The notes: a model not told the origin generated them from the letters alone. A DNA stretch of 64,000 bases from Bog-793 sp963803025 (GCA_963803025.1 CAWDKZ010000017.1:62001-126000); one strand, 5' to 3'; shown: positions 50,024-58,974, numbered from the stretch's first letter. Numbers and translations are program-made.

Positions 50024-51163
50024 ATGCCGTACCGGAGGGTCTCCGATCCGCGGCGCCTCCAGCAGCTGCTCGAGGCGGTGCTCGTTCTCGAAGCCGATCT
50101 CGACCTCGAAGCCGCGCTCCGTCACATCGTCGAACAAGCTCGCCAGCTCGTGAACGCTCGCTACGCCGCGCTCGCCATCATCGAACGGGATTCGGGACGC
50201 CTGGCTCAGTTCGTGCACGTCGGGTTCACCCCCGGGGAGGTCGACCGCATCGACCACCTGCCCCGTGGCGACGGGATCCTCGGCATGATCTTCGACACCG
50301 AGCATCCCCTGCGAATCGCCGATCTCACCCAGCACCCGGCGTCGGTCGGGTTTCCCGCGCACCACCCGGCGATGCGGTCGTTCATCGGGGCGCCGGTCCT
50401 CGTCCACGGGGAGGTCTTCGGCAATCTCTACCTCACCGAGAAGATCGACGCCGCCGAGTTCTCCGAGGAGGACGGCGACGTCTTACAGGCCCTCGCGCTG
50501 GCCGCCGGGATCGTCGTCGACAACGCGAGGATGCACGCCAAGGTGGCCGAGCTCGGTGTCGCCGCCGAGCGGGCCCGCATCGCGCACGACCTGCACGACA
50601 CGGTGATCCAGCGGCTGTTCGCAACGGGCCTGTCGCTGCAAAGCACCATCCGGCAGATTCACGCTCCCGAGGCGTTGCGCGTGGTCCACACGGCCGTCGA
50701 CGACCTCGACGACACGATCCGCCAGATCCGCACGTCGATCTTCGCCCTCGAGCCCCTCCCCATCGGTCGACGGAGCCCACGGACACGCGTCCTCGAATTG
50801 TGCGCCGAATCGGTCCGCAGTCTTGGCTTCGAGCCTTCGGTCTCGGTCTCGGGCCCGATCGACACCGAAGTGAGCGAGCACGTCGCCGGGCACATGCTCG
50901 CGGTGCTGCGTGAGGCCCTGACGAACGTCGCCCGCCACGCGCACGCCAACAGGGTTCACGTCGGCCTCGTGGTCGCGGAGCACCGCCTCAGCCTCACGGT
51001 TACCGACGACGGCATCGGCCTGCCACCGGGATCGGGGCCCGCCAGCCGGGGACTCACGAACATGGCCGAGCGCGCCAAGATGCTCGGCGGCTCGTTCACG
51101 ATCGCGCCCGGTGCCGAATCGGGGACCGAGATGAACTTCGAGGTCCCTCTGGTCACCAGGTAG
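50024..51163 (+). CDS. GAF-domain sensor histidine kinase (DevS/NarX-type)
   Basis: This 379-residue soluble kinase has one GAF domain (about 25-165), with G-F-P-A-H-H-P-A-M-R-S-F and G-E-V-F-G-N-L-Y-L-T-E-K, wording also found in DevS/DosT. A HisKA_3 segment with phospho-His 188 (R-I-A-H-D-L-H-D-T-V-I-Q-R-L-F) and an HATPase domain (L-R-E-A-L-T-N-V-A-R-H-A, D-D-G-I-G-L-P) follow. DevS has two GAF domains and heme; here there is one, and heme binding cannot be judged. ATG 50024 is used, and GTG 49991 is also open. Its 3' end overlaps the convergent DedA gene by 11 bases. Confidence 0.88.
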   Translation: MPYRRVSDPRRLQQLLEAVLVLEADLDLEAALRHIVEQARQLVNARYAALAIIERDSGRLAQFVHVGFTPGEVDRIDHLPRGDGILGMIFDTEHPLRIADLTQHPASVGFPAHHPAMRSFIGAPVLVHGEVFGNLYLTEKIDAAEFSEEDGDVLQALALAAGIVVDNARMHAKVAELGVAAERARIAHDLHDTVIQRLFATGLSLQSTIRQIHAPEALRVVHTAVDDLDDTIRQIRTSIFALEPLPIGRRSPRTRVLELCAESVRSLGFEPSVSVSGPIDTEVSEHVAGHMLAVLREALTNVARHAHANRVHVGLVVAEHRLSLTVTDDGIGLPPGSGPASRGLTNMAERAKMLGGSFTIAPGAESGTEMNFEVPLVTR

Positions 51164-51905
51164 CGCCATCCGGCACCGACGGTCGCACCGCGCGCCAAGG
51201 ACCCGGATGTCCGTTCCCACCCGGTCGCGCGTGCGACCGATGCGGCCGGGCACGTGCCGCTAGCGGCCGACGGCTCCGCGCGAGGGGCTCGTCGCTTCGG
51301 GATCCGTTGTCCCTGCTCGACGTGCGCGGCGCAGCGCGGCGCAGCCGGTGGACGATGAACGCCACGACCACGACGACGACGAACGCCACGAGCGCGTAGC
51401 CGGCGAAGGAGACATCGTGCGCGACCCGCTTCCACTCGTATCCGACCCCGTAGCCGACCGCCGCGAAACTGCCCGTGTAGACGATCGTCCCGAAGAGGTT
51501 GAAGATCTCGAACCGAGCCAGCGACATGTCCGCCGTGCCCGCGACGATTGCCGTGAACGCCCGCACGACCGGCATCGCGCGTCCGACCAGCACAGCGATT
51601 TCGCCCTTGCCCGAGAGCCAGCGCTCCGCGCGATCGAGGTCCTCCGTGGTAAGCAGGACGTATCGACCGAGTCGATCGACGAGCGGCCGGCCACCGATGC
51701 GCCCGATGGCGTAGGCGGTGGACGACCCGGCGAGCTCCGCGGCCACCCCCACGACGAGGACAAGGGCGAGATTCAGCCGGCCCGAAGCGGCGAGCACGCC
51801 GGCGAATCCGAACGTGACCTCGGAGGGGATCGGCACGCAGCAGGCCTCGGCGAAGGCAAGCAGGATGAGCGCGACGTAGCCCGATTCAGTGAGGAGGTGT
51901 TGCAC
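51153..51905 (-). CDS. DedA family membrane protein
   Basis: This 250-residue DedA/SNARE-associated protein has E-A-C-C-V-P-I-P-S-E-V-T-F-G-F-A-G near the start (re-entrant loop), G-S-S-T-A-Y-A-I-G-R-I-G-G, and F-V-G-R-A-M-P-V-V-R-like text (L-V-G-R-A-M-P-V-V-R-A-F) in the second loop, followed by membrane helices. Several DedA proteins move undecaprenyl phosphate or other lipids across the membrane. A basic disordered tail of about 50 residues follows the last helix. The start is GTG 51905, chosen from the position of the first helix; no strong ribosome site is seen. Confidence 0.9.
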   Translation of the reverse strand: MQHLLTESGYVALILLAFAEACCVPIPSEVTFGFAGVLAASGRLNLALVLVVGVAAELAGSSTAYAIGRIGGRPLVDRLGRYVLLTTEDLDRAERWLSGKGEIAVLVGRAMPVVRAFTAIVAGTADMSLARFEIFNLFGTIVYTGSFAAVGYGVGYEWKRVAHDVSFAGYALVAFVVVVVVAFIVHRLRRAAPRTSSRDNGSRSDEPLARSRRPLAARARPHRSHARPGGNGHPGPWRAVRPSVPDGATW

Positions 51906-51983
51906 CGCCCTATTTGTAGTCGGTCGCGGCGCCCCCGCCGTTCGCTTGGCGTGGTGGGCGACCACCGACGGTAACGTGCCCGC

Positions 51984-52816
51984 GTGCGGTCCGTCGCCAT
52001 CGCGAGCATCGACGGTGTCGAACTCATCGCCTACGACTTCGGCGGCGAAGGACAGACCGCCTTGCTCGTTGACGGTGCCGCTCGGGGTCTCAGCCTCCGG
52101 CCCCTGGCAGGTCACCTCGCGGGACGGTTCTCATGTCGTTCCCTGGATCTGCGCGGCCACGGCTCGCCGTCGGCTCCGGCCACGTTCGCCTGGGCGGGAT
52201 TCGTCGGTGACGTGCGTGCCGCCGTAGACCGGCTCGGCTCGCGCCGCCCGGTCGCGATCGGCCACTCGCTCGCCTCGACGGCGATCCTCGCCGTCGAGGC
52301 GACGAACGAGGGCACGTTCGCCTACCTCTTCTGCTAGGAACCGATCGTCGTGTCCCCCGTGGTGCCGGACACGCCGGACCGCGACATCGCCGAGATTGCG
52401 CGGCACCGTCAGGCAGTGTTCCCGTCGCGTGAAGCCGCGGCCGCTCGCTATCGAGAGAGACCGCCCTTTGCGAACTGGGACCCCGACGCGTTCGCCGGAT
52501 ATATCGAGGGTGCTTTCGTCGACCGGTCCGACGGCTCCGTCGAGCTCGCCTGCGCTCCGGTGAACGAGGCGCGCATCTACGAGGCAGCGCCGCGCTTCCA
52601 CGTCTACGAGCGACTCGGCTCGATCGCGTGCCCCGTGGCGATTGGCCGAGGCACGGCGACGGACGTTCTCTCGGAGAAAGGGGGGAACGCGATCGCGGCA
52701 CAGCTGGTCAATGGGTCAATCGCGGAGTTCGCGGTCTGGACCACTTCGGTCCGTTCACGGACCCGTCGTCGGTCGTCGCAGCCGTGCTGTCCGCGGCAGA
52801 CACAGCCGGGGCGTAG
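51984..52816 (+). pseudogene. Alpha/beta hydrolase, disrupted by a stop codon and a frame break
   Basis: The parts add up to one hydrolase of about 275 residues. The N-terminal part (D-L-R-G-H-G-S oxyanion region, nucleophile elbow A-I-G-H-S-L-A-S) ends at an in-frame TAG (52335-52337). The same frame goes on directly with E-P-I-V-V-S-P. After G-S-I-A-E the frame is lost near 52727, and another frame gives R-G-L-D-H-F-G-P-F-T-D-P with the catalytic His, ending at TAG 52816. A single missing G explains the second break. Either a decayed gene or sequence errors would give this picture. Confidence 0.75.
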
Positions 52817-52829
52817 CCTCGCGGCCGCG

Positions 52830-53642
52830 ATGTCCCTCTCGTTGCCGAGCAGTCTTTCCCCCTCGAAGCTCGCCCGTTTCGTCCAGTGCCCGCTTGCCTT
52901 CCGCTACGCGTACATCGACCGGCTCCCCGAACCTTCCTCGATCCAGCAGGTGCGCGGCACCCTCGTCCACCGCGCTCTCGAACTGCTGTTCAGCTCGGCA
53001 CAGGGCAACAATCGCACCCGCGCCCACGCGCGAGCATCGCTCAGGGCCGCCTTCGACGAGCTCGCGCTGTCCGACGAGTTCACCGGGCTGGCACTCGACG
53101 ACGCCGGTCGCCGTCGCCTTCTTCACGACGCGACCGAGCTCCTCGAGCGCTACTTCTCGCTCGAGGACCCGGCAAAGGTGAACGAAGTCGGACTCGAGCT
53201 CGACTTGCGCGCGACCCTCGACGGTGTCGAGCTGCGCGGCATCATCGACCGCCTTGACGACCTCGGTGACGGCGCGCTCGCCGTCGTCGATTACAAGACC
53301 GGTCGCGCTCCACTTCCCGACCGGTCTCGCACGAGCCTCGCAGGCGTCTACTTCTACGCCATGCTCTGCGAAGAGGTGCTCGGCATCCGGCCCAAAGAAG
53401 TTCGGCTGATGTATCTGCGTGATGAGGTCGTCTTGGCCGAGTCACCGACCGAGCAGGGCATGCGCGGCGTGCGTCAGCGCGCGCTCGCGGTGTGGGCGGC
53501 GATCGGGAGGGCTTGCGCGTCCGAGGATTTCCGCCCGAGTCCGTCGGCGCTCTGCAAGACGTGCGCCTTCCAACCGCTGTGCCCAGCGTTTGCGGGTACG
53601 ACGCCGGCAACGAACGAGGCGACCGTGTCGCGGGGCGACTAG
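52830..53642 (+). CDS. Cas4/RecB-like PD-(D/E)XK nuclease
   Basis: This 270-residue single-domain nuclease has S-P-S-K-L-A-R-F-V-Q-C-P-L-A-F-R-Y (Cys 20), G-T-L-V-H-R-A-L-E motif, the active-site series G-I-I-D-R-L-D and V-V-D-Y-K-T-G-R-A (Asp and Lys), and a C-terminal C-K-T-C-A-F-Q-P-L-C-P. With Cys 20 these form the four-cysteine iron-sulfur clamp of Cas4/AddB-type proteins. No cas genes or CRISPR array lie nearby, so it is a stand-alone repair-type nuclease. The start ATG 52830 lies just behind the broken hydrolase. Confidence 0.87.
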   Translation: MSLSLPSSLSPSKLARFVQCPLAFRYAYIDRLPEPSSIQQVRGTLVHRALELLFSSAQGNNRTRAHARASLRAAFDELALSDEFTGLALDDAGRRRLLHDATELLERYFSLEDPAKVNEVGLELDLRATLDGVELRGIIDRLDDLGDGALAVVDYKTGRAPLPDRSRTSLAGVYFYAMLCEEVLGIRPKEVRLMYLRDEVVLAESPTEQGMRGVRQRALAVWAAIGRACASEDFRPSPSALCKTCAFQPLCPAFAGTTPATNEATVSRGD

Positions 53643-53654
53643 CCTCGGACCGCG

Positions 53655-54194
53655 ATGGCACACAAGCTCGTCGTCGAATTCGACGAGCGCGTCGACGCGC
53701 TGTTCGACCGCGTGCGCGGAAATCCCGTTGCCGACAGGGTCTTCTACACGGCATCGGCGCTCGGCGAATTCGGCTTGATCTGGGTCGTCTTCGCCCTGTT
53801 CCGCGCGCTTCGTGGTGGGCGGCTCAACGAGAAGGCGGCTTGGCGGGCGATCGTCGCGACCGGTGTCGAATCGGTTCTCGTCAACGTGGTGATGAAGTCC
53901 TTCGTTCGTCGGCACCGGCCGGTGAACGAGATTGACCACCCCTTGCCACTGCGTCAACCGCTCTCGTCGAGCTTCCCTTCGGGTCATGCGACTGCGGCCT
54001 TCTGCGGGGCGACGTTGCTCTCCGACGGCGATGACCCGCTCGCCCCGCTCTACTTCGCGTCGGCGCTGGTCGTCGCGGCAAGCCGGGTCTACGTCCGTAT
54101 CCACCATGCCTCCGACGTCGTCGGCGGCATAGCCGTCGGGCGGTTGCTCGGGACGATCGGGAAACGGCTCGCCCCGCTGGGCGGCCGTGACTAG
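53655..54194 (+). CDS. PAP2 family phosphatase
   Basis: This 179-residue membrane phosphatase has the three acid-phosphatase motifs: K-S-F-V-R-R-H-R-P, P-S-G-H-A-T and S-R-V-Y-V-R-I-H-H-A-S-D. Family members remove phosphate from lipid phosphates or undecaprenyl diphosphate. Few hydrophobic helices are present (about four), and the first 30 residues look soluble. It starts 12 bases after the nuclease stop, so the two may share a transcript. Confidence 0.88.
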   Translation: MAHKLVVEFDERVDALFDRVRGNPVADRVFYTASALGEFGLIWVVFALFRALRGGRLNEKAAWRAIVATGVESVLVNVVMKSFVRRHRPVNEIDHPLPLRQPLSSSFPSGHATAAFCGATLLSDGDDPLAPLYFASALVVAASRVYVRIHHASDVVGGIAVGRLLGTIGKRLAPLGGRD

Positions 54195-54283
54195 GCCGAC
54201 GCCGATGATGACGGGGTCGCGACGCGCTCTCGTTGGCCTCGCCCGACGGCGCGTGTGATGAGCGGCCCTAGGGTGGACGATCG

Positions 54284-54775
54284 ATGAGCGTCGCGATCGT
54301 GATGGGGAGCGACTCCGACGAGGCGGTGATGCGCCAAGCCGCTGACGCACTCGACGAATTCGGCATCTCGTGGGAAATGCGTGTGATCTCCGCTCATCGG
54401 ACGCCCGACGACGCGCTCGAGTACGCGCGTGGCTGCCGGGCCCGCGGCGTCCAGGTCGTCATCGCCGGAGCGGGCGGCGCGGCGCACCTCGCCGGAGTGC
54501 TCGCGGCGGCGACGCCGCTCCCGGTGATCGGGGTGCCGATCGCGCTCGCCGCGCTCTCCGGTCTCGACTCGCTGCTCTCGATGGTGCAGATGCCCCGCGG
54601 CGTGCCCGTCGCGACCGTCGGGATCGACGGCGCGCGCAACGCCGGGCTGCTCGCGGCCCGCATTCTCGGCCTCGCCGACGAACGCGTCCTCCAGTCCGTC
54701 GTCGAGTACCAGGATCGACTGGCGAACGACGTGCGCGCGCGCGACGCCTCGCTCCAGAGCCGCATCGGCGACTGA
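54284..54775 (+). CDS. purE: N5-carboxyaminoimidazole ribonucleotide mutase
   Basis: PurE interconverts N5-CAIR and CAIR in purine synthesis. The 163-residue protein starts V-A-I-V-M-G-S-D-S-D and has V-I-S-A-H-R-T-P (catalytic His), A-G-A-G-G-A-A-H-L-A-G-V and the G-I-D-G-A-R-N-A-G-L-L-A-A-R end, all typical of class I PurE. The partner purK is not in the window next to it. Confidence 0.95.
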   Translation: MSVAIVMGSDSDEAVMRQAADALDEFGISWEMRVISAHRTPDDALEYARGCRARGVQVVIAGAGGAAHLAGVLAAATPLPVIGVPIALAALSGLDSLLSMVQMPRGVPVATVGIDGARNAGLLAARILGLADERVLQSVVEYQDRLANDVRARDASLQSRIGD

Positions 54776-54797
54776 GCGCCGACGCCCTGGCTGTCCG

Positions 54798-55616
54798 ATG
54801 ACCCCACTCGTCGAGCGGCTCGGGTTGACGCCACAGGCGCGCGTGCTGATCGTCTCGTGCGACGATCTCGGCTTCACGCACGCGGCGAACATCGCCGTCT
54901 ACGAATCACTGCGCCAGGGCGTCGCCACGTCCGCCTCGTTGATGGTCCCGGCTCCCTGGGCACGCGGCGCCGTGGCCGCCTACCGAGGCGAGGACGTCGG
55001 GGTCCACCTCACGTTGAACGCCGAGCACGAGCTCTATCGCTGGGGCCCGATCACGCACTCCCCGTCGCTGCTCGACGGCGAGGGCGGCTTCCCCCGCACC
55101 ATCGAAGACATCTGGGAGCACGCCGACCTCGACGAGGTCCGGCGCGAGTGGCGCGCGCAGATCGATCGGTCGATCCTGTGGGGCTTCGACGTGACGCATC
55201 TCGACTCGCATCTCGGCGGGGTGGAGCTGAAACCGGAGTTCTTCGACGTCTATCTCGAGCTCGCCGAGGACCTCCGACTCCCCGTGCGACTGCCCGGGGC
55301 CGAGGAGGAGCGACGGGTGGGCTTCCCGTTCCGCGAGATCGCCGCCGAACGGGATGTTCTCGCCCCAGACCGCGTGCTGCCGATCTCCGCCTTCACGGGA
55401 CGCTCGGCCGATCTCGACCTCGTGCCGCCGGGTGTCACCGAGGTCCGCGCCGCGCCGGCGCTCGACACGCCCGAACTGCGCGCCTCGGCCGTCGACTGGC
55501 GGTCCCGGGTCGCGGACCGCGCCCTTGTCGGACCAGAAGGGCCGCTCGCGCGACTGATCGAGACGACGGGCTGCCCGACGTTCGGTTATCGCGCCCTTCG
55601 TCAGTTGATGCGCTGA
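54798..55616 (+). CDS. ChbG/YdjC-type carbohydrate deacetylase
   Basis: This 272-residue protein has the YdjC fold with V-S-C-D-D-L-G-F-T-H-A-A-N near the start (metal Asp), V-G-V-H-L-T-L-N (His), H-L-D-S-H-L-G-G (two His) and a C-terminal C-P-T-F-G-Y-R-A. Family enzymes remove acetyl groups from chitooligosaccharides or related amino sugars. It begins 22 bases after purE; the proximity may be chance. Confidence 0.88.
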   Translation: MTPLVERLGLTPQARVLIVSCDDLGFTHAANIAVYESLRQGVATSASLMVPAPWARGAVAAYRGEDVGVHLTLNAEHELYRWGPITHSPSLLDGEGGFPRTIEDIWEHADLDEVRREWRAQIDRSILWGFDVTHLDSHLGGVELKPEFFDVYLELAEDLRLPVRLPGAEEERRVGFPFREIAAERDVLAPDRVLPISAFTGRSADLDLVPPGVTEVRAAPALDTPELRASAVDWRSRVADRALVGPEGPLARLIETTGCPTFGYRALRQLMR

Positions 55617-55653
55617 CCGCGGCGAGACGATCGCGGCGAGGCCGCAACGTGGT

Positions 55654-56079
55654 TCAGTAGTACTTCGGCACGTACGCGCCGCGCCCGAGCGCCGCGCTCT
55701 CGAAGTAGTCGAGGGAGTCGTCGACCTCTCCGCGCACCTCGCGCACCCACTCGAGGCGCTCCTTCAGCATGCGCTCAACACCCGCACGCAGGGTCATCGC
55801 GGAAATCGCGCAGGACCCACAGGCCCCCTGCAGCTCCACGTCGACGATCCCCGCGCGGTAATCGACCTCGGCGAGGACGAGATCGCCGCCGTCCTGCTGG
55901 ACAGCCTCGCGCATCAGCTCCATGATCTCGGCGAGCGCGGCACGGCGTCGCTCCAACTCCTCGGACGAGAGTTCATCCCCGGCCGCGGCCCCGGTCCCGC
56001 CCGCCGGTGCGGCGACGGACGCGATCACGGACTGTGGGGGCGACCCCTCCGACTGGCTCCCCTCACCGGCTATCGCCAT
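55654..56079 (-). CDS. NifU C-terminal domain protein (Fe-S scaffold)
   Basis: This 141-residue protein has about 45 flexible Ala/Gly residues and then a NifU C-terminal-like domain with G-A-C-G-S-C-A-I-S, the C-x-x-C that carries a transient iron-sulfur cluster. A helix M-L-K-E-R-L-E-W-V follows. The tail ends G-A-Y-V-P-K-Y-Y. ATG 56079 has a GGGGAGG site; a GTG directly upstream is also open. It is convergent with ydjC and divergent from the nucleotidyltransferase gene. Confidence 0.87.
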   Translation of the reverse strand: MAIAGEGSQSEGSPPQSVIASVAAPAGGTGAAAGDELSSEELERRRAALAEIMELMREAVQQDGGDLVLAEVDYRAGIVDVELQGACGSCAISAMTLRAGVERMLKERLEWVREVRGEVDDSLDYFESAALGRGAYVPKYY

Positions 56080-56147
56080 CACGCCTCCCCACGTCCAGCT
56101 CGCTTGCTCCGTACCATGACCGGACCGCCGAGACTTAGGATGCCACG

Positions 56148-57026
56148 ATGCAGCTCGTCGTTCTCGCGGCTGGGCACGGCACCCGCTACGGCGGCGTGAA
56201 GCAGCTCGCCCCGGTCGGACCTCATGATGAGGCCATCATGGACTATACGGCGATCGCCGCAGAGTCCTGCGGGTTCGACGGCGTCGTGCTCGTCGTGCGA
56301 GACGAGATCCGCTCCCAGATGGAGCGCCACGTCCGGACCCATTGGCCCGCCTCGTTGCCCGTCGCCTTCGTCTGTCAGGCGCCCATCCCCGGAACCGCCC
56401 AGGCCGTGCTGTCGGCCCGGCCGGCACTCGACGGCGCCTTCGGCGTCGCGAACGCCGACGATCTCTACGGCGAGGCGGTGCTCCAAGTCGTGCACGACCA
56501 CTTCGGGCGACCCCGCGCCGACGGGACGACGGACGACGCCCACGTCCTCGTCGCCTACCAGCTCGGGCGCACCGTGCTCACCGAGGCGACGGTGAAGCGC
56601 GGGCTCTGCGAGATGGACGACGAAGGCCAGCTCGTCCGGATCGCCGAACACACGGTGACGCTGCATGAGGACGGAAGGTTCGTCGCCGTGCCGGTCGCAT
56701 CGCACGGGCAGAGCGCGCCCACGGGGCCGCGGTCGCTCGCGGGCTCCGTCCGGGTCTCGATGAACCTCTGGGGCTTCCACCCCCGGATGCTCGACCATCT
56801 CGCGACGGCGTTGGAATCTTTCCATCCGCGGGCGGACACCCACGAGCTGCTGTTACCCCAGGTGGTCGGGGAGCTCCTCGCCTCCGGCGCGGACCGCGTG
56901 CGCGTCGTCAACACCGAGGCGAGTTGCATCGGGATCACGCACCGCGGCGACATCTCCATCGTGCGCGAGCACCTCGCGTCGGACACTGGTGATCGCGTCA
57001 CGACCGCGGAGATCCCGGGGACCTGA
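56148..57026 (+). CDS. Nucleotidyltransferase (sugar-phosphate/NTP transferase fold)
   Basis: This 292-residue enzyme starts M-Q-L-V-V-L-A-A-G-H-G-T-R-Y-G-G-V-K-Q-L, a variant of the G-x-G-T-R-(x)n-K nucleotide loop. It has I-P-G-T-A-Q-A-V-L-S-A and the metal-binding V-A-N-A-D-D-L-Y-G. Such enzymes make NDP-sugars or similar activated groups. The A-N-A-D-D reading differs from the more common x-x-G-D, and the exact substrate is unknown. The gene is divergent from the NifU-like gene. Confidence 0.8.
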   Translation: MQLVVLAAGHGTRYGGVKQLAPVGPHDEAIMDYTAIAAESCGFDGVVLVVRDEIRSQMERHVRTHWPASLPVAFVCQAPIPGTAQAVLSARPALDGAFGVANADDLYGEAVLQVVHDHFGRPRADGTTDDAHVLVAYQLGRTVLTEATVKRGLCEMDDEGQLVRIAEHTVTLHEDGRFVAVPVASHGQSAPTGPRSLAGSVRVSMNLWGFHPRMLDHLATALESFHPRADTHELLLPQVVGELLASGADRVRVVNTEASCIGITHRGDISIVREHLASDTGDRVTTAEIPGT

Positions 57027-57080
57027 AGGCGCAGCATCGTCGTTTTTCCCCGACGAGCGGGATTACGTAGTGTTAGGCGC

Positions 57081-57911
57081 ATGCCACTCGTCTACGTCAA
57101 CGGCGCGCTCGTCACCGCAGAGAACGCGACCGTCTCGGTCTTCGACCACGGGCTCATCGTCGGTGACGGGGTCTTCGAGACGATCCTGCTCTACCGAGGA
57201 CGCCCGTTCGCGCTGAGCCGCCACCTGGCCCGTCTCGAGCACTCGACACGAGGACTCGGGATCGCCCCCATCCCCTCCGACGACGTGGCCCGGGCCATCG
57301 CCGCCGTCGTCGACACGGCGGAATTCGCCATCGGCCGCATCCGGGTCACGGTCACCTCCGGTGCCGGGCCCCTCGGGTCGGGAAGGGGATCGGACCCGCC
57401 GACACTCGTCGTCGCCGCCGATCCCTTCGAGTCCTTCGACGTGCCCTCGCCGGTGACGGTCGTCCCCTGGTCCCGCAACGAGCACAGCGCGCTGTTCGGG
57501 CTGAAAACGACGTCCTACGCCGAGAACGCCCTGGCGCTGGAGCGGGCGCACGCCAGGGGAGCCGACGAGGCGATCTTCGGCAACACGGCCGGCATGCTCT
57601 GCGAGGGGACGGGCTCGAACGTCTTCGTCGTGATCGACGGCGAACTCATCACGCCGCCGCCGTCATCGGGCCTGCTCCCAGGCGTCACACGTGCCCTGAT
57701 ACTCGAGAGGCACGGTGGCACGGAACGCGACGTGCCGCTCGCACGGTTCGCCGCGGCACAGGTCGAGGAGGCCTTCCTCTCCTCGACGCTGCGCGGTGTC
57801 CAGGCGATCTCGACGATCGACGGCAAGGGGGTCGCGACGGTGGCGGGCCCCGAGACCCAGAAGGCAGCGGCCACCTACGCCTCGCTCCTCGCCGACGAGG
57901 TCGACCCCTAG
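57081..57911 (+). CDS. Class IV PLP aminotransferase or aminodeoxychorismate lyase
   Basis: This 276-residue fold-type IV PLP enzyme has V-S-V-F-D-H-G-L-I-V-G-D-G-V-F-E-T near the start, L-K-T-T-S-Y-A-E-N-A-L-A with the PLP lysine, and E-G-T-G-S-N-V-F-V-V. The length suits 4-amino-4-deoxychorismate lyase (PabC) or D-amino acid aminotransferase. Branched-chain aminotransferases are usually longer. A strong dyad follows 54 bases after the stop. Confidence 0.86.
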   Translation: MPLVYVNGALVTAENATVSVFDHGLIVGDGVFETILLYRGRPFALSRHLARLEHSTRGLGIAPIPSDDVARAIAAVVDTAEFAIGRIRVTVTSGAGPLGSGRGSDPPTLVVAADPFESFDVPSPVTVVPWSRNEHSALFGLKTTSYAENALALERAHARGADEAIFGNTAGMLCEGTGSNVFVVIDGELITPPPSSGLLPGVTRALILERHGGTERDVPLARFAAAQVEEAFLSSTLRGVQAISTIDGKGVATVAGPETQKAAATYASLLADEVDP

Positions 57912-57964
57912 CGGTGTCCTATCCACGGACCTTGTTGACGCGGATGCAGCCATGAAGTGAGCCC

Positions 57965-58006
57965 CCAGGTGCAGTGTGGAGCCGTCAGACAACCCACACT
58001 CCCTGG
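57965..58006. repeat. Interrupted hairpin downstream of the class IV aminotransferase gene
   Basis: CCAGG (57965-57969) pairs with CCTGG (58002-58006), and AGTGTGG (57973-57979) pairs with CCACACT (57994-58000). A 3/1-base internal loop separates the stems and a 14-base apical loop closes them. There is no T-run. It may act as a factor-dependent terminator or be the end of a lost element. Confidence 0.45.
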
Positions 58007-58154
58007 AGATCCGAATGCGCCGTAACGCAGCGTGCACGGTCGAGAGACGACACGGTGGAACGGCCGAGGATGCCCCTGGTGCGCCCTGGGGTTCGCGGAC
58101 GCGTGACTAGAGTCGGCCCGGAAAGCCGGATCCGCCAGATCGCGAGGCCTGACC

Positions 58155-58901
58155 GTGCGCGTTGTCTCCCAGACGATGACGGCGACGTTCTTCGCCGCGC
58201 TCGCCGTTCTCGCGGTGGGAATCGCGGCGTCGCCGGACGCGTTGGCACTTCCCGACCCCGCGCGTCCACTCGGACACGCTCCTCCTTGCCACGACCAATG
58301 CGTCCGACGGGTCCGCGTGCGCACGGTACACGCCACGAAGGCTCGGCTCACCGAGGGCGTCTGGGACCGTGCCGATAGCCCGGGCACGAGCACGACCGTC
58401 ACGACCCCCGCACCGAGATACGTCGCCGGGCACGTCACCGCGATCGGCGACTCCGTAATGCTCGACGCCGCGCCCGATCTCACGGCCGACATTCCCGGCA
58501 TCGACATCGAGGCCGCGCAGAGTCGCCAGTGGGACGCGGGAGTCGCCCTCGCGCAGCAGTTGCAGGCGGAACACAAGCTGGGCGCCATCGTCGTGATCGA
58601 TCTCGGCACCAACGGCCCCATCAACGTCGGACAGTTCCAAGCCATGATGCGCGTGCTCGCGCGCGCCTCACGTGTCGTCTTCGTGACCGTCCACCTCCCG
58701 CCTTCCTACAGCTGGGACAAATCGGTGAACGCTGTGCTGGAGGATCAGGTGCCGCGGTACGCGAACGCCCGGATCGCGGACTTCAACGCGCTCGCCGACA
58801 AGCATCCAGGCTGGTTCGGACCCGACCGCATCCACATGCCAATCGGCGGGAACGGCGCGCGGGCGATGGCCAAGCTCATCGCCTCGACGATCAAAGGCTG
58901 A
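58155..58901 (+). CDS. Secreted SGNH-hydrolase-like protein
   Basis: This 248-residue protein has a signal peptide (about 8-32) and a linker. An SGNH domain follows: block I A-I-G-D-S-V-M-L with the catalytic Ser, block III L-G-T-N-G-P with Asn, and block V D-R-I-H-M-P with Asp and His. This matches the C-terminal domain of O-acetyltransferases such as OatA without its membrane part. It may add or remove acetyl groups on wall polymers. The frame begins at GTG 58155; ATG 58176 directly before the hydrophobic core is equally likely. Confidence 0.83.
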   Translation: MRVVSQTMTATFFAALAVLAVGIAASPDALALPDPARPLGHAPPCHDQCVRRVRVRTVHATKARLTEGVWDRADSPGTSTTVTTPAPRYVAGHVTAIGDSVMLDAAPDLTADIPGIDIEAAQSRQWDAGVALAQQLQAEHKLGAIVVIDLGTNGPINVGQFQAMMRVLARASRVVFVTVHLPPSYSWDKSVNAVLEDQVPRYANARIADFNALADKHPGWFGPDRIHMPIGGNGARAMAKLIASTIKG

Positions 58902-58974
58902 CGACGCCGGGGCTGGGTGGCGCGGCCCCGGCGACGACATCTCGCGGCGGCAACGCCGCACGGCCGTTCCGGCC

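Noticed and set aside
52830..53642. Cas4 of a CRISPR system
   Set aside because: No array and no cas gene nearby; better called a stand-alone Cas4/RecB-like nuclease.
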